Shown piece by piece: positions 35,711 through 44,493 of a stretch of 64,000 bases of DNA. The DNA comes from Nitrosopumilaceae archaeon. GTDB lineage: Archaea > Thermoproteota > Nitrososphaeria > Nitrososphaerales > Nitrosopumilaceae. A program made the translations under genes and the position numbers. The stretch covers positions 62,001 through 126,000 of the forward strand of contig JASHNR010000058.1 of NCBI GenBank assembly GCA_030041535.1. Direction: 5' to 3'. The notes beneath the pieces were generated by a model. That model did not search any database. It was not told the DNA's origin and saw only the letters and a program-made list of their open reading frames with translations. Position 1 is the stretch's first letter; each line of letters begins with the position of its first letter.

Positions 35711-36355
35711 ATGGAGTATTTAATTCTGGTAGACAGTAATGATAATCAGATAGGAACTGAAGAGAAAATAAAATGTCACCTGCTTGATGGAAAATTGCAC
35801 AGGGCATTTACAATTTTATTATTCACCAAGGACGGAAAACTCTTGTTGACACAACGAAGCATGAATAAAATGCTTTGGCCTGGCGATTGGGATGGGACAG
35901 TCGCAAGTCATCCCAGACAATCTGAAACATATGTGTCTTCAGCAGAAAGAAGACTTCCAGAAGAGCTTGGAATAACTTGCAAATTGGATTACTTGTTCAA
36001 ATTCGAATACCATGTCCCATACAAAGACATGGGTTCTGAAAATGAAGTCTGTGGCACTCTCATAGGCATAGTAGATGATTCCAAGAAAATAAGACTTGTA
36101 GAAGAAGAAATCTCTGCAATCAGATTAGTGACATTTGATGAACTTTTATTTGAAATCGAGAAATCTCCACAGATCTTTTGTCCTTGGATGCTAGTTGCAT
36201 TGTATTTTCTTTCCGAGTCAAAGAATAATGTGACAGAAGATCATAAGAAAATTCTTAAAATTTGGAATAGAGACGATCTCAAAAATCGTTTAGAGCCATC
36301 CTTGAAATATCATTTTCCAGATCATCAATGGGAGTTGAAAGAGGAATGCAATTGA
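35711..36355 (+). CDS. idi: Isopentenyl-diphosphate delta-isomerase, type I (Nudix), atypical active site
   Basis: 214 residues of the Nudix/IDI1 type. Nudix-like signature AERRLPEELGI follows WPGDWDGTVASHP, and the acidic site ENEVCGTLIG matches the region holding the catalytic Glu of IDI1. In characterised IDI1 enzymes the SHP/GHP triplet is preceded by the catalytic Cys; here that position is Ala (VASHP). Type I isomerases are unusual in archaea, which mostly use the FMN-dependent type II enzyme. Context (ipk before, prenyl synthase after) favours IPP/DMAPP interconversion, but the missing Cys makes activity uncertain. Six bases after ipk; overlaps the start region of the prenyl synthase. 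Confidence 0.85.
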   Translation: MEYLILVDSNDNQIGTEEKIKCHLLDGKLHRAFTILLFTKDGKLLLTQRSMNKMLWPGDWDGTVASHPRQSETYVSSAERRLPEELGITCKLDYLFKFEYHVPYKDMGSENEVCGTLIGIVDDSKKIRLVEEEISAIRLVTFDELLFEIEKSPQIFCPWMLVALYFLSESKNNVTEDHKKILKIWNRDDLKNRLEPSLKYHFPDHQWELKEECN

Positions 36356-37329
36356 ATAATGTTGTTAAAATAGCAAGTAGAATTGATTCATTTCTTTTAT
36401 CAAGGCTGAAAGGTGAGCCCTCGGATCTATACAAGGCTGCAAGTTATCTAATTGAGCACGGTGGAAAACGCCTAAGACCATATTTAGTCATAAAGAGCTG
36501 TGAGCTTGTAGGTGGATCCATAAAACAAGCAATTCCAGCAGCTGCTTCAATTGAGATGGTACACAACTTCACATTAGTTCATGATGACATAATGGATAAG
36601 GACGAAGTAAGACATGGAGTTCCTACTGTACATATGAAATTTGGCATTCCAGTTGGAATTCTAGCTGGTGATCTACTTTTTTCAAAAGCATTTGAGATTA
36701 TTTCAGATTCTGCTACACACATTCCAAAAGAAGTAAATCTTGCACTCATATCTACACTTTCAAGAGCATGTAGTGATGTGTGTGAAGGACAAGTGTTAGA
36801 CATAAGCATGGCCCAGTCAAAGATCATCCCCACGGAACCACAATACATAAAGATGATAGAAAAAAAGACGTCGTCTCTATTTGTGGCAGCTTGTGCTATG
36901 GGTGCTCTTTCTGCAAATACTACAAAGTCAGATGTGGAAAGACTTGCTATTTACGGCAAAAATCTAGGCATAGCTTTCCAAATAGTTGACGATTTGATTG
37001 GAATCATAGGAAACCCCAGAATTACAAAAAAGCCAGTAGGAAATGACATAAGAGAAGGGAAAAAGTCCTTACCTATTCTTCTAGCCATAAAACTTGCAGA
37101 GGGAAAAGAGAAAAAAATCATTCTCAATGCCTTCGGGAATATATCAATATCAAAAACCGAAGTGGAAAAGGCCGTGGAAGTAATATCTTCTCTTGGGATT
37201 GAAAAAACAGTACGAAAAAAGGCTTCTTACCATCTAGATACTGCAAGAAAATCCATTTCTAGATATGATAATCCTGCAAGGAGAGATCTACTTTCCTTGT
37301 TAGATTTTGTAGTAGAGAGGAGTCTATAA
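36346..37329 (+). CDS. Polyprenyl (geranylgeranyl) diphosphate synthase
   Basis: 327 residues from the ATG at 36346; an ATG at 36328 and a TTG at 36352 (overlapping the idi TGA) are alternatives. Aspartate-rich motifs: LVHDDIMDKDEVRHG and QIVDDLIG. GGKRLRP binds diphosphate. It condenses IPP with allylic diphosphates, supplying the C20 chains of archaeal ether lipids; chain length cannot be read directly, though the small residues before the first motif allow a long product. Coupled to idi by overlap. Confidence 0.93.
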   Translation: MQLNNVVKIASRIDSFLLSRLKGEPSDLYKAASYLIEHGGKRLRPYLVIKSCELVGGSIKQAIPAAASIEMVHNFTLVHDDIMDKDEVRHGVPTVHMKFGIPVGILAGDLLFSKAFEIISDSATHIPKEVNLALISTLSRACSDVCEGQVLDISMAQSKIIPTEPQYIKMIEKKTSSLFVAACAMGALSANTTKSDVERLAIYGKNLGIAFQIVDDLIGIIGNPRITKKPVGNDIREGKKSLPILLAIKLAEGKEKKIILNAFGNISISKTEVEKAVEVISSLGIEKTVRKKASYHLDTARKSISRYDNPARRDLLSLLDFVVERSL

Positions 37330-39036
37330 TTGGATGACGAAGTAAGGAAAATAATACGTGGGATTGCACTGTTAAATGCCTCTGAACATAATGGAAAAAC
37401 CAGAAACGATGCAGTAATTTCAAAAGTGCTGGGATCTAGACCGGAACTTAGAGAAAAAACAAAAGAGGTAATTCCCATCATTTCTGAAATAGTAAATGAA
37501 GTAAATACGCTTTCACTACCACTGCAAAAATTGGAGCTTGAGAGTAAATTTCCAGAGCTGCTCATAGCTAAACCAAAACAGGATAGAGAAGGTCTACCAC
37601 CCCTTGACGGAGTGGAACAAGGAAAAATAGTTACCAGATTTCCTCCAGAGCCTAATGGATATCCACACATAGGTCATGCCAAAGCCGCAATAATAGATGA
37701 GGAATATGCACGAATGTACGGAGGCAAACTCATCTTTAGGTTTGATGATACAAATCCAGAGAAGGAACGATTAGAATATTACGCCGCAATAAAAGTGGGA
37801 TTAGATTGGCTTGGAGTAAAGTATGATCACGTAAAGAATACTTCAGATGACATGGAATTAATTTACAAAAAGGCAGAAGAAATAATTCAATCTGGAAATG
37901 CATATGTATGTACTTGCAATAAGGAAACAATAAGTAAAAACAGACGTGAAATGTTATCATGTAAATGTAGTTCAGGAGATCTTTCACAAAACACAAAACG
38001 TTGGAATGACATGTTTAAAAAATATAAACCCGGAGAAGCAATTGTAAGATTTCGTGGAGACATGCATTCTGAAAATACAGCTATGCGCGATCCCACATTA
38101 CTAAGAATAATAGATGAGCCTCATCCAATTCACAAAGATAAATACAGAATATGGCCAAATTATGATTTTGCAGTAGCTATAGAAGACAGTATTGACGGTA
38201 TAACACATGCATTTAGAACAAAAGAATATGAGCTCCGAAATGAGCTTTATTATGCAATTCTCGATAAGCTCAAAATGAGAAAACCAAAAGTTCTTGAATT
38301 TGCAAGGTTAGAGTTTGACGGAATGCCTGTGTCTAAGAGAGTATTGAAGCCACTCGTAGAGGAGGGGAAAGTTTCCGGTTATGACGATCCAAGATTGCCA
38401 ACTCTTGAAGCAATGCGAAGACGCGGGATTGTTCCTGAAGCAATTAGAAAGTTTGTGCTTTCATTGAGTTTCACAAAATCAGATACTCTTGCACCTTTTG
38501 AAACTTTAGAGTCATTTAATAGAAAAATAGTAGACCCGACAAGCATTAGGTTATTCATTACCACTGATCCTGCAAAACTAATAGTAAAAAACAACAACCT
38601 GACAGACATAGATGTTCCAAATCACCCACAAAAAGACATGGGTAAAAGGAAAATCCAGATCGATGGATCTTTTTACATATCAGGGGATGATGCAAAATTC
38701 CTGAAAGTTGGAGACGAGGTAAGACTGTTAGAATTATACAATATCAGGATAACCAAAGTTGGGATAGATATAGAGGCAGATATGACCGACAATAATTTCA
38801 AGCCTCAAATTCCAAAGATTCAGTGGGTTCCTAGACAAAATGTTGTAAAAATAGAGGTTTTAATTCCAAAAATTCTTTTTGTAAACGAACAATTCAATGA
38901 AAACAGCTTGGAAATTAAACAAGCGTTTACTGAGCCACACTACTTAGAATTAAATGTGGGTACAGAAATTCAGTTCGTAAGATACGGATATTGTAGAAAA
39001 GACTCTGCAAATCAAGTGATATACACACATAAGTGA
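37330..39036 (+). CDS. gltX: Glutamyl-tRNA synthetase (archaeal type)
   Basis: 568 residues, class I synthetase of the archaeal/eukaryal GluRS type. Helical N-terminus; HIGH motif as PNGYPHIGHAKAA; KMSKS counterpart as MPVSKRVLKPL; a beta-barrel anticodon-binding C-terminal half. A Cys-rich loop CTCNKE...CKCSS lies in the connecting region. In archaea this enzyme is expected to charge tRNA-Glu and also mischarge tRNA-Gln when GatDE is present. TTG start directly after the prenyl synthase stop. Confidence 0.96.
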   Translation: MDDEVRKIIRGIALLNASEHNGKTRNDAVISKVLGSRPELREKTKEVIPIISEIVNEVNTLSLPLQKLELESKFPELLIAKPKQDREGLPPLDGVEQGKIVTRFPPEPNGYPHIGHAKAAIIDEEYARMYGGKLIFRFDDTNPEKERLEYYAAIKVGLDWLGVKYDHVKNTSDDMELIYKKAEEIIQSGNAYVCTCNKETISKNRREMLSCKCSSGDLSQNTKRWNDMFKKYKPGEAIVRFRGDMHSENTAMRDPTLLRIIDEPHPIHKDKYRIWPNYDFAVAIEDSIDGITHAFRTKEYELRNELYYAILDKLKMRKPKVLEFARLEFDGMPVSKRVLKPLVEEGKVSGYDDPRLPTLEAMRRRGIVPEAIRKFVLSLSFTKSDTLAPFETLESFNRKIVDPTSIRLFITTDPAKLIVKNNNLTDIDVPNHPQKDMGKRKIQIDGSFYISGDDAKFLKVGDEVRLLELYNIRITKVGIDIEADMTDNNFKPQIPKIQWVPRQNVVKIEVLIPKILFVNEQFNENSLEIKQAFTEPHYLELNVGTEIQFVRYGYCRKDSANQVIYTHK

Positions 39037-39041
39037 ATAAA

Positions 39042-39902
39042 ATGAAGATTGCTAGATTACTAAAAGAAAACATGGAAACATATGGATTTGTTAATGAAGA
39101 CAAAGTCCTTACAAGAGAGAGCATTGCTACACAGACAGGAATTCCAATACCACAGAACATCAAGGATTTTTTGTTCGATGGTTGGTATAATGAAATAAAA
39201 CAAAAAGCTTCTCAACTTATCTATGATGGCAAAATATCAGATTTTAAACTTCTTCCACCTATTCCAAATCCATCAAAAATAATTTGTCTGGCATTTAACT
39301 ACAAGGATCATGCAAAAGAACAAAACCTAATCCCTCCTGATGAACCGGCCATAATAATAAAACCAAGATCAACACTCAACGGAGCAACTTCTGACATAAT
39401 TTGTCCATCATTTGTGTCAAAGCTTGATTATGAAATAGAACTTGCTTTGATAATCGGAAAAGACTGTAAAAACATTTCTGAGGAAGAAGCAAAAAAAATC
39501 ATATTTGGTTACATGATATTAAACGATGCTTCAGCTCGAGACATTCAAGCTAAGGATAAACAATTCACTCGTGCAAAAGGATTTGACACATTTGCGCCGT
39601 GTGGACCTTGGATAACTACTTCTGATGAGATATCTGATCCACATAATCTCAAGATGATAACTAAGGTAAATGGCTCCATTAGACAAAATTCATCCACCTC
39701 AAACATGCATCTCAAAGTAGCTTCGATAGTTTCAATCCTAAGCAGGGTAATGACATTAGAAAAAGGTGACATCATATCAACTGGCACTCCCGCAGGAGTC
39801 ATGCTAAACAAGCCTGATGCCGTATTTTTGAAAAACGGTGATAAGATAGAGATGGAAATAGAAAGTCTTGGAAAATTGAAAAATACGATAAAGTTTGTCT
39901 AG
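39042..39902 (+). CDS. Fumarylacetoacetate hydrolase family protein
   Basis: 286 residues from ATG 39042 (GTG 39033, overlapping the gltX TGA, is also possible). The FAH fold is seen in KIICLAFNYKDHAKEQN, the metal-binding Glu pair in SKLDYEIELALIIG, and GFDTFAPCGPWI and STGTPAGV near the end. Family members hydrolyse or decarboxylate 2-oxo acids with Mg2+ (fumarylpyruvate, oxaloacetate and similar); the substrate is not evident. It ends the plus-strand operon. Confidence 0.88.
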   Translation: MKIARLLKENMETYGFVNEDKVLTRESIATQTGIPIPQNIKDFLFDGWYNEIKQKASQLIYDGKISDFKLLPPIPNPSKIICLAFNYKDHAKEQNLIPPDEPAIIIKPRSTLNGATSDIICPSFVSKLDYEIELALIIGKDCKNISEEEAKKIIFGYMILNDASARDIQAKDKQFTRAKGFDTFAPCGPWITTSDEISDPHNLKMITKVNGSIRQNSSTSNMHLKVASIVSILSRVMTLEKGDIISTGTPAGVMLNKPDAVFLKNGDKIEMEIESLGKLKNTIKFV

Positions 39903-39964
39903 AGTTTTCATGCTAACTCACATATAACATTAAAATTATTAAGAGTCACAAAGAAAAGTCACTC

Positions 39965-40273
39965 ATGGGAAAAATAATTGTTGGCAAGACTACCGATATT
40001 CTGCCGGGCAAAATGCAAAAAGTAGTAGCTGACGGAAAAGAGGTACTGGTGATCAACATAGATGGCAACTTTTATGCGATGAATGATACTTGTACTCACG
40101 CTGGAGCTAGTCTTTCTGAAGGAAGTTTGGATGGACATATAGTGACATGTGGTTGGCATGGAGCAAAATTCGATTGTAAAACAGGAAATCTTTCAGCTTT
40201 TCCGGCTAAAATAAAGGATTTACAGTCATACAAGGTAACAGTAGAATCAGGAAACATCTTTTTGGAAGCATGA
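39965..40273 (+). CDS. Rieske-type [2Fe-2S] ferredoxin
   Basis: 102 residues, soluble. The cluster ligands are CTHAG and CGWHGAKF (C-x-H and C-x2-H). No membrane helix or Tat signal, so it is cytoplasmic and unlike the respiratory Rieske protein at 55993-56598. It resembles the ferredoxin components of dioxygenases and nitrite reductase small subunits. An AT-rich promoter stretch lies about 30 bases before the ATG. The partner is not evident. Confidence 0.94.
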   Translation: MGKIIVGKTTDILPGKMQKVVADGKEVLVINIDGNFYAMNDTCTHAGASLSEGSLDGHIVTCGWHGAKFDCKTGNLSAFPAKIKDLQSYKVTVESGNIFLEA

Positions 40274-40315
40274 TGCAAACTTTATAAAATAAGTACAATT
40301 AGTTTAGCGTGATCT

Positions 40316-40591
40316 ATGATGACAGAAAAGAAAAATCCAAATGATGAAACTCTCAGTGCTGCAATCATTACGCTTGAAGATATAACCACAAATCCTTCAA
40401 CTCCAAAAAATATAAAGAAAAATCTCTCGGATCTAGTAATTGAACTAAAAAAACAGGAATATTCCGTTTCTGTAAGAGCTTCAAATGCAATAAGCGTACT
40501 TGACGAAATAACACAAGATCCAAACATGCCATCATACGTGAGAGTAACGCTATGGCAGGCTGTATCTACCCTAGAGAGAATAAGGGAATAA
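40316..40591 (+). CDS. UPF0147 family protein
   Basis: About 90 residues, all helical, with the UPF0147 pattern AIITLEDITTNPSTPKNIKK and AISVLDEITQDPNMPSYVR. This archaea-only family has no known function. ATG at 40316 and 40319 are both possible. It precedes the methyltransferase-like gene by 10 bases. Confidence 0.9.
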   Translation: MMTEKKNPNDETLSAAIITLEDITTNPSTPKNIKKNLSDLVIELKKQEYSVSVRASNAISVLDEITQDPNMPSYVRVTLWQAVSTLERIRE

Positions 40592-40601
40592 ATTTAGTCT
40601 A

Positions 40602-41393
40602 GTGACTTCTTTTAGTGTGAAAATCGAGGAATATCTAAGCACTCTTCCTGCATCAATTATGACAGGCGAGAATGTTGAATTGCAAGATGATATACTCAGA
40701 GAAATTCTTGAGTTTGTCTCCTTGAGCAAAAATGATGTCTTTTATCATTTAGGATGTAGTAATGAACGCAGTTTAGCTATAGCATTAGAAGAATTTGGAG
40801 TAAAAAAAGCAATTGGGGTGGATAACAATAATGAAAAAATCACATCTGCCAAGAAAGCACTTGAAGACAAAAATCTTTCCAATTGGATTTTAAAGTGTGA
40901 GGATGTTTTAGAATCAGATATCAGCGAGGCAACTGTGATTTTATTTTGGTTTTCAGATGAAACTATTGTAGAAAGAATGACACAAAAATTTTCTACATTG
41001 AAGAAAGATTGCAGAATCATAACCATATGGGGTCCATTACCTGGTTGTCTACCTGATAAGGTAGAATTTCCTTACATTCTCAATGTAACTCCATTCAAAA
41101 AATCAGATGATCTGAAAGAACAAGTTATTGCCATATTTGGGACTGATTGCATAGATTTTGTTACCGCATGGGAATTTGCAGAACGATATTCAAGGACAAT
41201 ATCATCATCCAAAGATATAGAAAATGCCAGATTTCTAACAATCCTTCAGACTCTTGTGATTTGGATAAATGCAAAGAATTTGGGAATAGCATGTGGGGAT
41301 GAGATCCCACCACCGATAAAGAGCTATATGGGTATACTAAAGACATATTTTAATATCGAAGTAGAACATTTGCTGAACAAAGATACCTCATAG
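40602..41393 (+). CDS. SAM-dependent methyltransferase-like protein
   Basis: 263 residues from a GTG start. The N-terminal half has a class I methyltransferase pattern with a degenerate motif I, DVFYHLGCSNERSLAIA, where canonical enzymes have E/DxGxGxG, then AIGVDNNNEKI and ILKCEDVLESDI. It resembles the DOT1-like/ribosomal-type folds only loosely. The C-terminal 80 residues are helical. It is possibly an active methyltransferase with an unusual SAM site, or a degenerate binding fold. Co-transcribed with UPF0147. Confidence 0.62.
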   Translation: MTSFSVKIEEYLSTLPASIMTGENVELQDDILREILEFVSLSKNDVFYHLGCSNERSLAIALEEFGVKKAIGVDNNNEKITSAKKALEDKNLSNWILKCEDVLESDISEATVILFWFSDETIVERMTQKFSTLKKDCRIITIWGPLPGCLPDKVEFPYILNVTPFKKSDDLKEQVIAIFGTDCIDFVTAWEFAERYSRTISSSKDIENARFLTILQTLVIWINAKNLGIACGDEIPPPIKSYMGILKTYFNIEVEHLLNKDTS

Positions 41394-41422
41394 GCAGTCA
41401 TGTTTTTATTTGTAAACCTTGT

Positions 41423-41782
41423 ATGAGTAATGTAATGGAAGAAAGAATAAACATCAATGTTTCTGCAACTGACTATGAATCTACTAGCAAGGCAATCATA
41501 TCTACATTAAGCAATCTTGAACAAATGGTCCATGGAGAAAAAGACTTTATTGTGACTGATTCAGAATTTGCATTTGGGTGGCATTTTTATGTAGTATGCA
41601 TTAACAAATCACTTGTAAGAAAACTATCTGATCAATTAGGCCCAGATTTTGAAAAAATAAAGGGAAAGACCTTGGAACACAAATTTTTGAAATGGCTCGA
41701 ACAGAAAGTTATTCAAAAAAATACAAAGGTAAAACTTGCCATAAAAGAAGAGATGGAATCTAGCAAGTACGGTATATTTTAA
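41423..41782 (+). CDS. Conserved-looking hypothetical protein
   Basis: 119 residues, soluble alpha/beta. I do not recognise it. Features: ININVSATDYESTSKAIIST at the start, FAFGWHFYVVCINKSLVRK in the middle and a Lys-rich helical end. A TATA-like TTTTTATTTG (about 41402-41411) lies upstream of the ATG, arguing for real expression. Confidence 0.62.
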   Translation: MSNVMEERININVSATDYESTSKAIISTLSNLEQMVHGEKDFIVTDSEFAFGWHFYVVCINKSLVRKLSDQLGPDFEKIKGKTLEHKFLKWLEQKVIQKNTKVKLAIKEEMESSKYGIF

Positions 41783-41851
41783 CATGTAAAAGCTTTTTTT
41801 GTATTTTTTACTTCTGATTTTATTTGTACACACTAATAAAATTAAGATAAA

Positions 41852-41924
41852 GGCCCTTGAGGGGAATCGAACCCCTGTCCGGGGATCCACAGTCCCCTAT
41901 ACTCGCCACTGTACTACAAGGGCC
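41852..41924 (-). tRNA. tRNA-His (anticodon GTG) with encoded G-1
   Basis: On the minus strand the acceptor GCCCTTG pairs with CAAGGGC, flanked by an encoded G at position -1 (41924) facing C73 (41852), the identity pair of tRNA-His. Anticodon stem GGGGA/TCCCC encloses CTGTGGA with anticodon GTG; T-arm AGGGGTTCGATTCCCCT. No intron and no encoded CCA. Confidence 0.95.
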
Positions 41925-42032
41925 ACATAAAATGAAGTCCTTTTCAATCCAGTATTAATCTTAACTGATTTTGTTCTTGGTAATTTAGCTTGTTTTTGGA
42001 TGAGATTTGATTATAGTTCACAACATGAAGAG

Positions 42033-43085
42033 TTATGGATTTATGATTCCTCTACCAACAATCTGTCCCTGTTTTAACATTGTTAGTGCCTCTGTGGCTT
42101 GATTTAGTTTGAATCTGTTTGAGATTACGGGTTTTATGATGTTTCGTTGTGCCAGAGATACCAGTTCTAACATGTCAGGCATAGAACCAGTGTATGAGCC
42201 AATTAACCTGTATGCTCTTGTAGGCATGGACACTAGATTTAGTTGCAACGCTCCTCCAAATAATCCAACAAGAACTACACGTGCTCTTCGTCTGAGTATT
42301 TGCATGTCCGTTTCTACGGTCTTGCTTGCGTTAACAAAATCTACCACTGCATCAGCCCCCAAATTTGCCGTTAACTCCATAATGGCTTTTACAGGATCTT
42401 CATTTTTAGAATTGACAACAACATCTGCACCATTCTCTTTTGCTACCTTCAATTTATTATCATCAAGATCCATCGCTATTACTCTTGCACCAGAAATTGC
42501 CTTTGCCAATTGTATTCCCATCAATCCAAGTCCTCCTGCTCCTACTATCACAACATTATCGTTGGGTTTTAACTGTGCATTCTTAACTGCGCCATATGCA
42601 GTTAGGGCCGAACACGATAATGGGGCACTAATATCAGTATCCAAATCATGAATTTTTGCAAGATATTTGTAACTTGGAACCAAAACATATTCTGCGTATC
42701 CACCGTCGTTATAAACTCCCAAAGATCTAGGTTTGTCACATAGATTTTCTTCGCCTATTCTGCAAGCTGGACATAGTCCTTCACCAATCCATGGAAATAC
42801 AAGAACTTTCTCATTTTTTGCAAATCCTTCCACCTCTTCCCCCATACTTTCTACCACACCAGCAACTTCATGACCTGGGGTTAGAGGATACTTTACGCCT
42901 CGATCAGTCGTCTTCAAGATTTGACCCCCTGGGCCTTCATAACCTCCATCCCAAAGGTGAATATCACTGTGACACACTCCTGCAGATTCTACTCTAATCA
43001 ATACTTGAGATCCCTTAGGTTTTGGAGTTTCAAGATTTTGAATTTCAAGCGGTTCTTTTATTTTGACAATTCTTGCTGCCTGCAT
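42033..43085 (-). CDS. Zinc-dependent alcohol dehydrogenase (MDR family)
   Basis: 350 residues from the ATG at 43085; the frame is open 23 codons further, but the TATA-like CTTATATGAC (minus strand, about 43105-43115) supports the shorter form. Catalytic zinc residues are in AGVCHSDIHLW and GHEVAGVV; the structural zinc Cys set is in CPACRIGEENLCDKP (three or four Cys). The cofactor site is VIVGAGGLGLMG with Asp in AMDLDD, indicating NAD preference. Substrate is probably a small alcohol or aldehyde; in this lineage similar enzymes have been proposed for succinic semialdehyde or hydroxyacid steps, which remains inference. Confidence 0.9.
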   Translation of the reverse strand: MQAARIVKIKEPLEIQNLETPKPKGSQVLIRVESAGVCHSDIHLWDGGYEGPGGQILKTTDRGVKYPLTPGHEVAGVVESMGEEVEGFAKNEKVLVFPWIGEGLCPACRIGEENLCDKPRSLGVYNDGGYAEYVLVPSYKYLAKIHDLDTDISAPLSCSALTAYGAVKNAQLKPNDNVVIVGAGGLGLMGIQLAKAISGARVIAMDLDDNKLKVAKENGADVVVNSKNEDPVKAIMELTANLGADAVVDFVNASKTVETDMQILRRRARVVLVGLFGGALQLNLVSMPTRAYRLIGSYTGSMPDMLELVSLAQRNIIKPVISNRFKLNQATEALTMLKQGQIVGRGIINP

Positions 43086-43265
43086 GGTTCGGTTTACTAA
43101 TATGTCATATAAGATAGTTTTTGTGATTCTTATGCCTATAGATAATATTACCAAACATGACCAAAATTTTCAATTCATTTCATAATTGAAAAAGAGCTTT
43201 TGATGATTCTATTGTGTACCCTTTTTAAAACTATGAAGCTTTCCTCTAGCCTGACAATCACCCGT

Positions 43266-43276
43266 AAGTTTATTAC
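43266..43276 (+). promoter_or_regulatory. TATA box before the 44-residue membrane ORF
   Basis: AAGTTTATTAC centred about 29 bases before the ATG at 43300, the spacing seen for other leaderless genes in the window. Confidence 0.45.
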
Positions 43277-43299
43277 TAACAGAAAAAATATTCGCAAAT

Positions 43300-43434
43300 A
43301 TGAAGTTTAGAATGTGGTATGTCGCAATGGGAATCACTGCAGCAGTGATCTTCTATAGCATGATCTATTTAGGACATGTACTCTGTGTTCCTATGGAAAA
43401 TGCACCATGTGTCTCAATGCTAAGCTCTACGTAG
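43300..43434 (+). CDS. Small membrane protein, 44 residues
   Basis: Short ORF with one transmembrane helix (about residues 6-28; WYVAMGITAAVIFYSMIYLG) and a tail with two Cys (VLCVPMENAPCVSML). It has its own TATA box at leaderless spacing and lies in an otherwise empty gap. I know no family for it. Such short helices can be subunits of respiratory or other membrane complexes. Confidence 0.55.
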   Translation: MKFRMWYVAMGITAAVIFYSMIYLGHVLCVPMENAPCVSMLSST

Positions 43435-43464
43435 ATTTAATTAAAACCAAGTAAGATATTTGAC

Positions 43465-44493
43465 ATGAGCTGCTCTGGTGAAACCGTGGAGGCAAACAAC
43501 GAGTTTATCCAGATAAAACCTGTAATTTTAAATCAACTCAAAAAGGCAAAGTATGGAGTGTCTGATCATAGTACAGTAGAGCTGTGTCATTGGACAAAAA
43601 AGTCGTTTAGGAACGAAGGTGATTGTTACAAACACAAGTTTTATGGCATCTCAACTCACAGGTGTATGGAATTCTCACCTGCTGGAATGTTTTGTGAGAA
43701 TAGGTGTGTATATTGTTGGCGCCCAATGGAATTTTATAGTGCAATGAAAATGCAGCCTGAGAAAGTTGCTCCACCTGAGACCATACTTTCAAGCTTGATG
43801 GAAGAGCGAGAGAGGCTGATAATGGGACATTATGGAGACGTTAAAAGTGATAAGAAAAAAATTGACGAATCACTTCTTCCAAGCCATTATGCAATATCAC
43901 TCTCAGGAGAACCGACAATGTACCCTAGACTGCCTGAATTGATAAAATATCTCAAACAGATTCCTGCAACAAAATCTGTGTTTTTGGTTACTAATGGGCA
44001 GGAACCTGAGATGTTAAAAAAATTACAAGAGGAAGATGCGCTGCCAACCCAGTTGTATTTATCTACAAATGCTCCTAATGAAGAGGTTTTCCAACTTGTC
44101 AACAGACCAAAATACAAAGACGCTTGGGAAAGGTGGAATACCAGCCTTGAGATACTTTCAGAGATAAATACCAGAACTGTACTTCGTGTTACTTTAATCA
44201 GAGGCTACAATGATAGCGACCAATTAATTCCAGAGTATGCCAGAATATTCGATCATGGAAATGTCCACTTTATAGAGATAAAGTCTTACATGCATATAGG
44301 TCGCTCAACTAACAGACTAGAACGCTCCGATATGTTGGACATGCCAGAAGTAAGACACTTTGCTAATGCATTGATAAGACAAGGTGAGATATATTCAGTG
44401 ATGGACGAAAGCGAAATTTCAAGAATTGTGGTACTGCAAAATCAGAAGCGATTTATTGACCGCTGGATTTCTTCTTACGTAGATACCAATTAG
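43465..44493 (+). CDS. taw1: tRNA 4-demethylwyosine synthase Taw1
   Basis: 342 residues, radical SAM enzyme of the TYW1 type. The SAM cluster motif is CENRCVYC with CWRPMEF after it. Upstream Cys residues (CHWTKKS, GDCYKHKFYG, THRCMEFSP) may bind the second Fe-S cluster that holds pyruvate. LSGEPTMYPRL is family-typical. It forms the tricyclic base of wyosine at G37 of tRNA-Phe. AT-rich box TTAATTAAAACC about 26 bases before the ATG. Its last 41 bases overlap the end of rdgB on the opposite strand. Confidence 0.95.
   Translation: MSCSGETVEANNEFIQIKPVILNQLKKAKYGVSDHSTVELCHWTKKSFRNEGDCYKHKFYGISTHRCMEFSPAGMFCENRCVYCWRPMEFYSAMKMQPEKVAPPETILSSLMEERERLIMGHYGDVKSDKKKIDESLLPSHYAISLSGEPTMYPRLPELIKYLKQIPATKSVFLVTNGQEPEMLKKLQEEDALPTQLYLSTNAPNEEVFQLVNRPKYKDAWERWNTSLEILSEINTRTVLRVTLIRGYNDSDQLIPEYARIFDHGNVHFIEIKSYMHIGRSTNRLERSDMLDMPEVRHFANALIRQGEIYSVMDESEISRIVVLQNQKRFIDRWISSYVDTN

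Noticed and set aside
43086..43154. 23-residue N-terminal extension of the alcohol dehydrogenase
   Set aside because: A TATA-like box lies inside it and MDR enzymes start close to MQAARIVKI.
43199..43257. Possible C/D box sRNA (TTGATGA near 43200, CTGA near 43252)
   Set aside because: No internal C' or D' pair and the flanking bases do not form a terminal stem; the boxes are short enough to occur by chance in AT-rich DNA.
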